From: Saposhnikovia divaricata
Taxonomy: Eukaryota > Streptophyta > Magnoliopsida > Apiales > Apiaceae
NCBI GenBank assembly: GCA_036435485.1
Contig: CM071600.1
Span: forward strand, 58,401,546 to 58,465,545
DNA: 64,000 nt
Direction of reading: 5' to 3'
A program made the translations under genes and the position numbers. Shown one piece after another: positions 43,828 to 54,783 of this stretch (position 1 is its first letter; every line of letters starts with the position of its first letter). A model generated the notes under the pieces. The model was not told where the DNA came from and made no database searches. It saw only the letters and a program-made list of their open reading frames with translations.

Positions 43828-44817
43828 ATATCACAACTCACTCCTCCTGGAACACCACAATGGAATGGGGTGTCTGAAAGGAGAAATCGTACCTTGTTGG
43901 ACAAGGCGCGATCGATGGTGGGCCATGCGGATCTTCCAATTAGTTTCTGGGGTTATGCCCTAGAGACGGCTGCACAAACACTAAACCGAGTTCCTTCAAA
44001 ATCGATTCAAAAGACACCATATGAGATACAGACTGATAAACATAATAGCATGCCATTTATGAAAGTTTGGGGATGTGAAGCGTTTGTGAGAACAATACTG
44101 CTCAAGAAACACAGGTCGTTCGTAGATCTAGTAGGATTCGCCATGAGCCAGAGAGATATTATGGATTTCTCCTGACTCAAAGTGGCGATGTGATGCTTGT
44201 AGATAATGATGAGTCTCTCACCTACAAAGATGCTATGAATAGTCCAGATTCTGAGAGATGGCTGGAAGCCATGAAATCGTAGATGGATTCCATGTATGAA
44301 AACCAAGTATGGACTTTGGTTGAACCACCTGATGGGGTAAAACCCATAGAGTGCAAGTGGGTTTTCAAGAAGAAAACTGACATGGATGGAAATTTACAGA
44401 CTTATAAAGCAAGACTAGTGGCGAAAGATTTAAAGCAATTTCATGGTATTGACTATGATGACACTTTCTCACCGGTAGCTATGGTCAAATCCATTAGGAT
44501 TTTGATCCATCAGGATTTTGTTTGCGATAGCAGCTTATTATGACTATGAGATCTGACAAATGGATGTCAAGACCGTTTTCTTAAATGGGAGCTTAGAAGA
44601 GGATGTGTACATGACACAACATGAGGGTTTTGTCGATTCAAAGCTTGCTAAAATGGTTTGTAAGTAGCGACGATCCATTTATGGATTGAAGAAGGCCTCA
44701 AGGAGATGGAACATCCGTTTTGATGAAACAGTCAAGGAGTTTGGCTTCATACAAAATGAGGATGAGCCGTGTGTTTACAAGAAGGTTAGTGGTAGCCATG
44801 TGGCATTCCTAGTATTA
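43828..44817 (+). pseudogene. Copia integrase C-terminus and reverse transcriptase N-part
   Basis: Integrase end: TPPGTPQWNGVSERRNRTLL, which includes the last catalytic Glu region, and KVWGCEAFV. Then reverse transcriptase: WTLVEPPDGVKPIECKWVFK, YKARLVAKDLKQ and DYDDTFSPV; from about 44,530 YDYEI, FLNGSLEEDVY and SIYGLKKASRRW; ending VAFLVLYVD at the insertion. At least three in-frame stops and several frameshifts are present, including a small duplication (AGGATTTTGATCCATC) near 44,497-44,515. Clearly non-functional. Confidence 0.88.
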
Positions 44818-44825
44818 TATGTAGA

Positions 44826-45039
44826 TAGGGATGGCTAAAAAATCCGATTCGACGGATACCCGATCCGAAACCCGAAATTTTGGATAACCCGAACCCGATT
44901 TTTTGGATTTGGATTTGATTTTCAGACCCGAAATTTTTTGGATTTGGATTTGGATAATATGAAACCCGATCCGAAATCCGATCCGAAACCCGAAAACCGA
45001 TCCAAACCCGATCCGAACCCGAAATCCGAAAAAAAACCC

Positions 45040-45088
<49 letters not shown>

Positions 45089-45680
45089 TATATATACATA
45101 TATGTAAATATATGTATACATATATGTATGTATATGTATATATGTATATAATTTATACTATAATATATTTCATAATGTAATACATTTTATATAAAAGTCA
45201 TTGGTGCATCGTATAACAAATAACCTTGTATTATTAAATCCGAAATATTAAAACAATTTTAGACTAATAGACAAGTGTTTAAGATGTATTTCATATCAAA
45301 TCTATTTGGTTATTTTAATGATTTAAATTCATTTAAAAATTGATTATATGTAAAATTTTATAACAAAATTAAATATTAAAATATTAATATTACAGAATAT
45401 AATTTATTTATATAATATAAATAATTCTTTTTATAATGTATAAAATATTAAAGTGTGTGTTATATAAAACTTGATTGAAAATTTCGGATTTTCGGATTTC
45501 GGATTTCGGGTATTATCCAAATCCAAAAATTTTCGGGTTTCGGGTATACCCGAAATCCACCCGAAATCCATTGGATCGGGTTCGGGTTTCAGTTTTCGGG
45601 TATTTTTCGGGTTCGGGTTTTATCCGAAAATTCGGGTTTGGATTTGGATTTTGCCAAACCCGACCCGATTGCCATCCCTA
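44826..45680 (+). mobile_element. hAT-type non-autonomous element, 855 bp
   Basis: Ends TAGGGATGGC and GCCATCCCTA, flanked by the 8-bp duplication TATGTAGA (44,818-44,825 and 45,681-45,688), as in hAT elements. Both subterminal regions are packed with ACCCGAAA/ACCCGATCC words, probable transposase-binding repeats, and a TA microsatellite lies at 45,042-45,150. No transposase. The insertion falls in the codons of the YVDD catalytic motif. Confidence 0.92.
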
Positions 45681-46616
45681 TATGTAGATGACATATTAGT
45701 AATAGCGAATGACATTCTTTCTCTACAGGTTGTGAAGACTTGGCTGGGAAAAAGTTTCTCGATGAAAGACTTAGGCGATGCTACCTATATCATAGGGATC
45801 AGGATCTATAGAGATAGATCTAAAAGATTAATCAGCTTAAATCAGAGTACATACATTGACAAAGTATTGCATCGTTTTGGGATAGCGATCTCAAAGGAAA
45901 ACTATCCTATATCATCAGATGATAAGGACCGTATGAGTAAAGTACCATATGCTTCGGCTATTGGTTCTATAATGTATGCAGTGATATGTACTCGTCCTGA
46001 TGTCTCGTATGTCTCGTATACCAGTCTAATCCAGGTGAGGGTCACTGGAAAGCTATCAAGAATATTCTAAAAGTACCTTAAACGGACTAAAGATTCATTC
46101 TTTATATATGGAGGAGATAAGAAACTGGTTGTAAGAGGTTACATTGATGTTAGTTTCCAGATAGATAGGGGCGATTTTGTGTCCCAGTCTAGATTCGTGT
46201 TTTGTCTAAATGGAGGTACTGTAAGCTGGAAAAGTTCGAAGCAAGAGACAGTAGCTGATTTTACAATGGAAGCTGAGTATATTGATGCCAGTGAAGCAGC
46301 CAAAGAGGCTGTTTGGATACGGAAGTTTATTACAGGACTTGGTATGGTTCCATCGATCGTAGATCCAATCGATCTGTATTGCAATAATAATGGAGCCATT
46401 ACGCAGGCTAAAGAACCAAGGTCCCATTCCAAGGCAAAGCATATACTTAGGAGATATCACCTTCTTCGAGAGATAAACGAGAGAGGAGATATACATATAT
46501 GTAAAGTGCATACTAATGATAATGTTGCGGACCTACTGACTAAGGCTTTATCGCAGCAGAAGCACGAAAGTCACACTAGTTCCATGGATATTAGATACAT
46601 GGGTGATTGGCTCTAG
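45681..46616 (+). pseudogene. Copia reverse transcriptase C-part and RNase H
   Basis: Continues from YVDD: DDILVIAND, GEATYI-like DLGDATYIIGI, SLNQSTYIDKVL and ASAIGSIMYA. A frameshift near 46,050 leads into RNase H: GGTVSWKSSKQETVADFTMEA (Asp and Glu sites), YCNNNGAITQAKEP, RSHSKAKHI, DNVADLLTKAL and the stop after MGDWL at 46,614-46,616. Confidence 0.88.
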
Positions 46617-46620
46617 TGCA

Positions 46621-46630
46621 AGTGGGAGAT
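46621..46630 (+). other. Polypurine tract of the copia element
   Basis: AGTGGGAGAT directly before the LTR start TGATAGTG. Confidence 0.7.
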
Positions 46631-47626
46631 TGATAGTGTTAGTTCCCTAGAGACAATGCAATTGTGCTTCTAGGAAAGACTATTTTGTTAGTTGATGATT
46701 ATGTTTATGGATTATTCTACATTGATTTATTATGTCTTTGTTTACTACAAAATAAATGTTAGAATAATAAATGTCCTTGGAATATGTAACACGTATTCTA
46801 TATCTTTAAGTATGTGACTTAAAAATGGGATTATATGAATAGTGTTAATATTCCTAAATATCCTTAATCGAGCATTAATAATATGGGACAATTATAATGC
46901 ATATAGATTAGTATGTTTGTTGGTAGATGACCACATCTCATTGGTCATAGGTATAGTGATATTAAAGTCAAGAACATAGGTGCAGGTAATATTCTACATG
47001 GCACTGGATAGACCCACAGTGAGATTCTACATGTTGATAATGTCATTAGAAAGACTCACAGTGATAATGGTGTAATGATCTATAGACTTGAGATCATTAT
47101 ATTTCTATACGAGGATTAATATACTTTGAGTACATTAAAAGTTACCTTTGACCGGGTGATGATAAAAGTGGACATCGGGTATATTATGAGACGTATGAGA
47201 AATATGAATGATAGATAAAGGATTTAACCCTCCTATTTGTAGGAGAGATATTATTGGTCTCTTGATTGAGTGAGACTATGAAAATGCATGGCCATGCTTA
47301 AATATTGATTTGTTTTTAATAGTCTACTCATTGATCAAGGAAACCATGATTAAACGTTGAAGAGGATGACCGATTACATGCCTCGAGTTTAATCTATAAT
47401 ATTTGGTTAAAGGGATTATATTACACGGAAACATTAATCACGAAAGGTTTAATTTGATAACCAATTATTATTATTACTTGGGTAGCAATGATGTATTACT
47501 AGATGCCGCTCATTGTTTATAATTTTATTATTGGATATTAAAATTATTGCCAACGTAATAATAACCTAAAGGGTTACACAAATAGAACGTTTAAAAGGAG
47601 TTTTAATTTAAATTACGAATTAAAAT
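46631..47626 (+). repeat. Copia 3' LTR, first part
   Basis: Starts TGATAGTGTTAG. Interrupted at 47,626 by an LTR retrotransposon; AAAAT at 47,622-47,626 is duplicated at 56,027-56,031. Confidence 0.75.
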
Positions 47627-48868
47627 TGAAGGTAGTGTTTTTCGTAGTTCGTTCACAGGGAAGGACTATCAATATCGATTTCGAGTATATTATCTCTTAC
47701 AATCTAGAAGTGTGAACAAGGGGGGTTTTGATTTGGTTGTGGCGTTTTATCAAACACCTTGAACACAAGAAATAAATTGCCATAAAAATACAACTAAAGT
47801 TAATGACAATCATCAAATTTACCAACACAACAACATAATGAGTTAATTAACAAGATAAGAGATATACTTGACCCAAGGATATAGAAAATCAAGCACTTCA
47901 ACCCAACAAGCAAAATATATCCAACTCTACCTAACCAAGATAATTGATGAAGCACACAATCACTTATTTCTCTTCTAAAAACACTAATTTAGTGAAGCAC
48001 ATAAATTAGTTCTCTTGATAATAGCTACCAATAATGAAGCACTACTAGTATAACCAAATCAAGGAATTAAACAAAGAAAGGCTAGGACAAACCCAAGGAT
48101 GAGAAGCTCAACCTAGGTATTTGTACTTGAATCTTGAAGTTTAGGCACGCCAAACCTTGTGCTACTACAATGAATGTACTAACAATTACGGATTAGCACA
48201 AACAATTAGCAATTGAAATTACAAGAAGAGCAAGATGAAGCAACTTACAAATCTCCACGCAAAATCATAAACAATACAACACAAGTATTCAAGATAGAGT
48301 GAAATAGATCTTACTTAAATTGAATGAGTTTAGTACAAGAGATGCTTCCTTGAGCCAAATATATGGAGTTAGTTACTCATAATCAATGCTAGATTATGAG
48401 TAATAAGTGTTTTTATCTCTACTTGACTAACCCTAATTTTATACTTGAAGAGGCTAGGTTGAAGATGAAGTTAGATGTTAGGTTAGAAGTTAAGATAAGA
48501 TGAAGTTATGTTTGGCTTCTTTTCTATTAATACACAGCAGGTTCTGTACGGCCTGCTGAACGGCCGTACAGCTGCCCTTACAGAAATCTGCTCCTTTGAA
48601 CGGCCTGTCGAACGGCCATACAGTAGCCCGTACGAGATAAAATCTTCAAGATAATACATTAAACACCTCCCGACATCGCGAGCTTTCATCTTCTAACTTC
48701 CCTCTTAAATAATCTTCGCTTTCATGCCCAAATTAAGCCATCTTTTCAACAATTAAGCACGAGGCACTGAAAGATGAAAAACATAACAAATATTAATAAA
48801 ACAACATTCGAAACTAACAAAAATGCAGAAGAATAAAAGACAAAACGTGTATAAAATACACGTTATCA
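47627..48868 (-). repeat. 3' LTR of the second Athila-like element
   Basis: 1,242 bp. Carries a 10-bp inverted repeat CTGTACGGCC/GGCCGTACAG around an 8-nt loop (48,544-48,571) and a related partial copy at 48,597-48,622. TATA-like TATAAAATTAGGG (minus) at about 48,427-48,440. Confidence 0.92.
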
Positions 48869-48895
48869 AATCTTCCCCCACTTAAACTTTGCTAG
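48869..48895 (-). other. LTR-proximal polypurine tract with weak hairpin
   Basis: On the minus strand TTTAAGTGGGGGAAGATT abuts the 3' LTR, preceded by a degenerate inverted repeat around CCCGGG. Confidence 0.7.
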
Positions 48896-48930
48896 TCCCG
48901 GGAAAACTAAAATTAACATAACCATATACT

Positions 48931-49063
48931 CCTAACTAGTACCACTTCCGTAGGTGATCACGGTTGCATTTGGCATATGCAATAAGCCCTTGGAACCCCT
49001 AGGTAGCCCTAGTGGACGAGTGAGGTCTCGTGAGGGTTTATAGATGATGTACCCACAAAATCA
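48931..49063 (-). other. Conserved three-hairpin block, second copy
   Basis: Same GTGATCAC, TTGCAT/ATGCAA, CTAGG/CCTAG and ACGAG/CTCGT order as at 19,451-19,572. The stems are identical; the changes I saw are in loops or between stems. Runs into GTACCCACAAAATC, which matches 30,645-30,658. Confidence 0.7.
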
Positions 49064-50524
49064 CAAAAGCCACTAATAAACAAGAAACTAACAATACCTA
49101 CTAATTAAACTAACTACTACACTCACATGTCCAAGCCGTCTACTTGTAACTAAAATCAAACATATAGAGCTATTCACCTTGTCATCCACTAAAACGAGCT
49201 AACAACCAATTCAAGAATCAAGATAACACACCTCGTGCAAGATGTAACCAAGACATTAAAGATAGAATGAATGCACTTCAATCGTGAACACTAGACAAGA
49301 TGATCACAAAGAATACATGGCCTCGCATTAAGAAGATGAAATTGTATGGTGAAAAATCTCACACCTCTCAATTATGTATCACACAAGTATGGGCTAGAGA
49401 TTTCACTCAACTCCAAGTCTAAATGCATGCGTTCTACTTGACCTTGCATGTTCACCTAAATTCCGGATTTCACCAAAAACAAGGAATTCATAAAATGGGT
49501 TGTAATGAGGCTTGGGTGAAGGTGTGAAAATTTAAGTTCAAGGAAGGTGTAAAAGTCTCGCTAGTTGAGTCAAAATGACGCTTGCTCGCTTCATCCACCA
49601 AATTCTCAAATTAAAGAATGTCTTCACTCATTTAAAATTACAAAACACAACCACATTTACCAAGAAAATTGAAACAAAATAAAGTACAAAGATTTATTGT
49701 TTTTTTTCTTTTTTTTTTAGCATCCCCTTTATTTTTTTTTCCTTTTTTTTAGCAAAGGGGGTGCATTACATATATAAATACTACAACGAACTTTGAACCA
49801 CATTAAGATATACACATCAAACTAGTTCCCACTTACAATAAATAGAATTCTTCCTCTTCACAACTTCTCCAAATTCACATGCTCATCAATTAATTTTTTC
49901 CAAGACTCAACTAGCTCAACTAGGTCGAGAGTGAAGTATTTGGCTATGACTCATGTATAAAAGGGGGAAAGTAACGAAGAAAAATATGGATATAAGCTTC
50001 AAAAGGGGTAACTAGGGATTATTTTCATGGTTCACAAGCTAAAAAAGTTATCCTAAATAGAATTTCCTTATTATGGTGCATCCATGGATGAAGGTTTAAT
50101 GCAAGCCCTAGAGCAACAAACATACATAAAGACGGAGAAACACACAAGCAAAAGAAATCATCGTTCAAGGCCTCACAAGGTTTACGTTGTAATAACATCT
50201 TCTCGATTTGATTCCATGCATGCTAAGAGATAATCGTCATGCCCACAATTTAATTACAACAATCTAGACTTTTCATGCCATTTTAAGTGTGTGCGTGTGC
50301 AAAAGAGGTGCATCAAACTTATAGATTCACATCAAATTGATAATGCTAGACACGTAATAGGAGAAAACAAGGCTGCAAGCTCACAATGTCATAAATTTTA
50401 CAAACAAGTAAACAAACTCATGACTAAACTTATTTCTCAAATGCAAATAAAACGGACATCAAATGAAACAAAAAAGATTACTAATACTAGCTACGCATAT
50501 TATACAAGGATGAACATAAACACT
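49064..50524 (-). other. Non-coding 3' region of the second Athila-like element
   Basis: AC-rich DNA with a T-run at 49,700-49,752; no ORF with gene-like composition. Confidence 0.6.
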
Positions 50525-50562
50525 CCTTCCCCCACTTAAAACATGGCATGTCCTCATGCATG
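50525..50562 (-). other. Internal hairpin plus polypurine cassette, second element
   Basis: Minus strand: hairpin GCATG-AGGA-CATGC (extended by CAT/ATG with one bulge) followed by TTTTAAGTGGGGGAAGG. Same layout as 31,821-31,860. Confidence 0.7.
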
Positions 50563-50779
50563 ACAAATAAAAAAAAAATGAAGTAAAAACAAAAGTGAAA
50601 GGAACTCCCCTTAAAATGAATAACAAGGACCGGGAGCACCACTCATATTTGCCAAAATCCAACTCCGAAATTGCACGTCAAGAATTGAACTATCGCCACA
50701 CACCACAATCAACCACACAAAAATAATCAACGTGCCAAATTCACAATCTTCAAAACCCTGCAATACATTAATTAAAGAA

Positions 50780-51072
50780 ATAGATATAATCAAAATATTT
50801 GTTTTTTTTAAATAAAAAAAATAAAATAAAATAACTAACCAATTAATAATAAAATTTTAAAAAAAATCAAATAAAAATAAAATCAAATTTAAAACCGAAA
50901 TAATAATAAAATCAAAAATCAAATTTAAAACTAAAATAAAATAAAATAATTACCTAGTTTTAGAAAATTTAAAACTAAATTCAAAAATAAAAAGAATTAT
51001 TTTTTTAAAAAAAGATGAACAAAAAATAAAATAAAAAAATGAAATGAAATAAAAATAAAATTAAAAAAATAC

Positions 51073-51132
<60 letters not shown>

Positions 51133-51575
51133 CTAACAAATTAATAATAAATCAAAATCAAATTTTAAAACTAAAATAAAATAAAATAACTAAGTATTTA
51201 ATAATAAAATCAAAAAGCTTAGCAAAAAAAAAAATAATAAAATCAAAAATAAAGTTTTAAAATGAATTAAAATTAAAATGAAAAATCAAATTTAAAACTA
51301 AAATAAAAAAAAATCAAAAATCAAAATCAAAAATAAAATAAAATAATTAAGTAATTAATAATAAAATGAAATTTTAAAATAAAAATCAAATTAATAATAA
51401 AATAAAATAAATTCTTGATTTTATATTAATTATCTAGTAAAAAAAATTAAAACTGAAAATTAAAATGAAAAATAAAATAAAATAAATAGATAAAAAGAGA
51501 TATAGAATAAACTAAATCAAAAGAAAATAAAATCAAAATAAAACAAAAAAAAACAAAACAAAAAGAAACATAAAA
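50780..51575. repeat. A-rich AAAAT/AAATAAAAT simple-sequence tract with (AAT)n
   Basis: About 800 bp with hardly any G or C on the plus strand, including (AAT)n at 51,069-51,132. It occupies the place where the relative at 31,890 has its 3' ORF. Confidence 0.9.
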
Positions 51576-52190
51576 GGGGACGGGGGTCGTGGCTAAAAGG
51601 GGGGGGGCTGATGGTTACGGGATGTGAGAAAATGGAGGTGGAAGGAGGTATATAGGCGACGTGAGGTAGGGAAAAGAACTAGGGTGCAGAGAGAGAGGAT
51701 TAGTGGGCTGTGATGTGTGGGTGGAGTGTTTAAATGGGTTGAGTGGGGTGGTGGAGGAGAAATGGGAGGCAGAAGGAGAGACATTGAAGACGGTGGAGGT
51801 GCGAGGTGGTATGGTGATGAGAGGTGGAGAGGGATGAAGGGGACGAAGGTGGAGAAGATGGGGCGAGATGAGAGCGTGGCTGGGTGAAGGCCGGCGTAAA
51901 GGAATTGGGGGAGAGGATAAAGGGATGGTGAAAACGAGAGATGGTGGGCGAGAGTGGAGGTACGGAGGGGAAATGGCAGTAGATGGGGTTGTTGCGGGGA
52001 ATGAATGGAGTTGGGAGGAAGCACGGCGGCTGTTGGTCGCGAATTGAAGGTGCGGACAGTGGTGGTGTCGTGCAGGTGGGACGGAGTGAAAGGGATAGTT
52101 TGCAGTGGTGAGAAAATAGAGAGGAGAGAGCTGGTGTAGAAGAATGAGAGTGAGAGGAAGAAATGGTGATTGTTGTTCTGTTTTGCAAAT
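51576..52190. other. Purine-skewed GGA-rich block
   Basis: Plus strand almost all G and A. The minus strand is therefore open in two overlapping frames with Ser/Pro/His/Leu-rich strings and no domain; I do not call a gene. A minus-strand TATA-like CCTATATACC is at about 51,648-51,657. Confidence 0.5.
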
Positions 52191-52278
52191 TTTTTTTTTT
52201 TAGAGCTGCACAGCCGTGCAACAAGTGGGTGAAAATTTTTGGAGACCCCTCAAATTGCACTAAGTTCTGGACAGACGC

Positions 52279-52352
52279 CTACAAAATCTGCACTACCGGT
52301 TGAACGGTCTGCTGCACGGTTTGCATCCCGTACGACAGCCCGTACGGTCCTG
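52279..52352 (-). promoter_or_regulatory. Internal GC-rich CCGTACGG inverted-repeat module
   Basis: GAACGG and CCGTACG words like those of this element's LTR (48,544-48,622) recur here, including CCGTAC...CCCGTACGG. Position relative to the 3' region parallels the internal module of the larger Athila element at 33,289. Confidence 0.45.
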
Positions 52353-52612
52353 AAATTTTACAAAAACTATTTTTTTTTCTCTTTTTCTTTGTACATAAAA
52401 TTCCCACAAATCCTTGAATGCTTGAATAAAATACTAATTCCTGAAAATATGAAACAAACACATCAAGGCACGAGTGGAACAAATTTAACAATTATAAAAA
52501 CTATAATTAACGATACTAAATATTATTGAACGGGACATTATTATTACAATTTTTTTTTTGATATAAAATTCATTAATCACACCACAAAAATACATAATTT
52601 TTTTTTTTTTGG

Positions 52613-53554
52613 TTATTTTCTCAGAATTAAAACATGAGAGTCAACTCTCATCTATATCTTTAAGCCGCCGCCAGCCACCCCTCTTCTCCATTTTTCCCCC
52701 ATCAAACCACCCTCCAATTCTCTCCCCAATCATCTAATCTACTTTCTTGTTTTTGTTTTCAGTTTGTTTACATAAAAATCGAACCATAGCCAAACATCTA
52801 GAATTTATTTCTCAGATCTACCTTGGTTTTGAGTCCGATTCCAAAAATAAAAAATACCTTGAGATTCAAATTCTCCTCCTTAACATCATATCAAAATTTG
52901 GTGTCATTCCGAGTTCTTTGAATTTTTGGTTATCGTCTTGCCTTTTGGCAGGTGTCTCTCCTTCTGGAGTGGTTTGGAGTGTTTTATGTTTTTAAGTAAT
53001 TATGTATCTCTATGTTCGTGGTTGGATCTGCTGAGAATAACTTTGTTGATGTCTTGGGGGATCTGGAAAGACTGCATCGAAGCTAGGACGGTGAAGATTA
53101 TTGCAAGAGCTCACCACTCACAACCAAAGATGGTTCATCATTTTTTGGAGGTTTTCACTTTCGGCATGTCTATAGCTGGTATTCGGCATGTAGATAGCTG
53201 GGGTGTTACTCATCCTTTGGGGGTTTCCATGTTCGGCATGTCTATAGCTGGTATCCGGCATGTAGATAGCTGGAGTGAGGATTCTGAACACTGGGATATC
53301 AACGGTTTTTATGTGATGTGGTCAACTGTGATATCGCTGTTTTCAAGGATTTTGGCGCAGTTTGGATCGCTTGGGATGTTTTCGAATTTGTTTTTAGCTT
53401 CAAGAACTTTTATGTTCATCTTGTTGAACGATCAGAAAACAATTTATTTGTTATTCAGCCTGGTCGTGTTGACAGTCGGGGGTTTGTCCCGCTGTTATAT
53501 TGAGTTGTTTGATCTAGTAATATAATTCTATGCATTTTGTCAAAAAAAAAAAAA
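52613..53554 (+). mobile_element. Probable retroposon with poly-A tail inside the LTR element
   Basis: It ends in 13 A's (53,542-53,554) after CTATGCATTTTGTC and begins after T-runs near 52,599-52,612 with a CCGCCGCCAGCC-type leader. An open stretch of 199 codons (52,926-53,525) has no domain I recognise and contains a duplicated block (TTCGGCATGTCTATAGCTGG at 53,161 and 53,233). No target duplication found. A short second tail (poly-T then AAATTCATTAATCA, 52,547-52,577) resembles the end of the retroposon at 8,649. Confidence 0.5.
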
Positions 53555-53755
53555 GATGAAAAATGGAATTACCACTCACTAATATTTAGACCAATCTTCA
53601 AATTCACAATAGCATAACACCCTACATAAATGCAAGCGAGGAACAAAATCTAACACACGCATAAAAATATAAAAATACATGCGTACCTTGAGTTGCCTCC
53701 CAAAAAGCGCTTTGTTTATTGTCGTTGGCTCGACTTATTTATACAATTACCATAA

Positions 53756-54619
53756 CTAATAAGGTGAAAAAGCAAATAAATGCACATACCTATGAATCAA
53801 TAATAAAAATAAGGTATGCAAATATACCTTTGATCCATAAAAATATAAAAATATTTTTATGATCTTCACATCTTCAAGAGACTTTGAAAAGGCAAAGTAG
53901 TTAGAAAAATCGTCAGAATAATCATTATAAATACGACTAAAAAATTGTTCCCAAATTGGATCCTTATATACCCAAGCAAAAATTTCAACCTCATCAATCT
54001 TTAATTCCTTCTCAGTTTTCATTGGACATTCATCAATTTTTATCTCATCTACCAATTCATTAAACTCAAAGGTATTTTCTAAGTTTGGTAGATTCTCAAC
54101 GACATCCAATTTATCATTGTCAAGCTTAGGGCAATCGTCAACTAAACAAGCAAATTCATCATGCACAACATTTTCATCAATTACAAAACAAGAATCATGA
54201 TTAGTAGGAGAATTGACCTCCTCTAATCGACTCACGGTTTCGGCTAGTTGACTCATTTGCTTTTCCAAGTTGGATATGCTTTGAGAAGTGCTCTTTTCTA
54301 AGTTGGATATACTTTGAAAAGTGATGTTTTGAAATTGGAGGTTATTTGCCGCCATTTGCTTCATCATTTCTTCAAGTGATGACAATGTAGATGAAGAAGG
54401 CCCTTGATGGCCTTGGGAATTATATTGCGGATCATAACATTGATTTTCAAAAGCATATGAATAATCAATGTTAGGAGGGTAAGGAGCATAGCATGAGTTT
54501 GTAGAATATAAAGAATTCACCTGATACGCATTAAAATTCTGAAAAGAATTAAAATCTTGATATCGTTCTTGGTCATAGGTGAAATCTTGAGCGTTATTCC
54601 AACCACAATAGTTATCCAT
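53756..54619 (-). CDS. Gag-like ORF of the second Athila-like element
   Basis: A 287-residue ORF on the element's sense strand, 139 nt from the primer-binding site. The first 85 residues are rich in Tyr, Asn and Gln; residues about 85-135 contain SLEEMMKQMAANN, ISNLEKQMSQLAETV and similar, the coiled-coil stretch seen after the zinc knuckle in Athila gag. An acidic segment and a hydrophobic C-terminus follow. The capsid core and knuckle are absent, so it cannot form a normal particle. It may be a trimmed, still translated gag remnant. Confidence 0.55.
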   Translation of the reverse strand: MDNYCGWNNAQDFTYDQERYQDFNSFQNFNAYQVNSLYSTNSCYAPYPPNIDYSYAFENQCYDPQYNSQGHQGPSSSTLSSLEEMMKQMAANNLQFQNITFQSISNLEKSTSQSISNLEKQMSQLAETVSRLEEVNSPTNHDSCFVIDENVVHDEFACLVDDCPKLDNDKLDVVENLPNLENTFEFNELVDEIKIDECPMKTEKELKIDEVEIFAWVYKDPIWEQFFSRIYNDYSDDFSNYFAFSKSLEDVKIIKIFLYFYGSKVYLHTLFLLLIHRYVHLFAFSPY

Positions 54620-54757
54620 CGTCTCCTGAAAGAGTTAGTTCATGTCTATATCCAATAAACATGAAGACACACAAAAAAAAGGAAAGAAAGAAAAAAAAAC
54701 TATATACAAAGATAAAATCTAAAATATAAAAGACAATTAACTCAAAATTAATATTGT

Positions 54758-54780
54758 CGCCTTCCCCGGTAGCGACACCA
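54758..54780 (-). other. Primer-binding site, second Athila-like element
   Basis: Minus strand TGGTGTCGCTACCGGGGA and following bases, 3 nt from the 5' LTR; a variant of the site at 38,972. Confidence 0.75.
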
Positions 54781-54783
54781 ATT

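Noticed and set aside
44786..45180. Tyr-Ile repeat frames
   Set aside because: TA microsatellite inside the hAT element.
51593..52260. Two overlapping Ser/Pro/His-rich minus-strand frames
   Set aside because: They follow from a purine-only plus strand and have no motif; possibly a decayed 3' ORF but not supportable.
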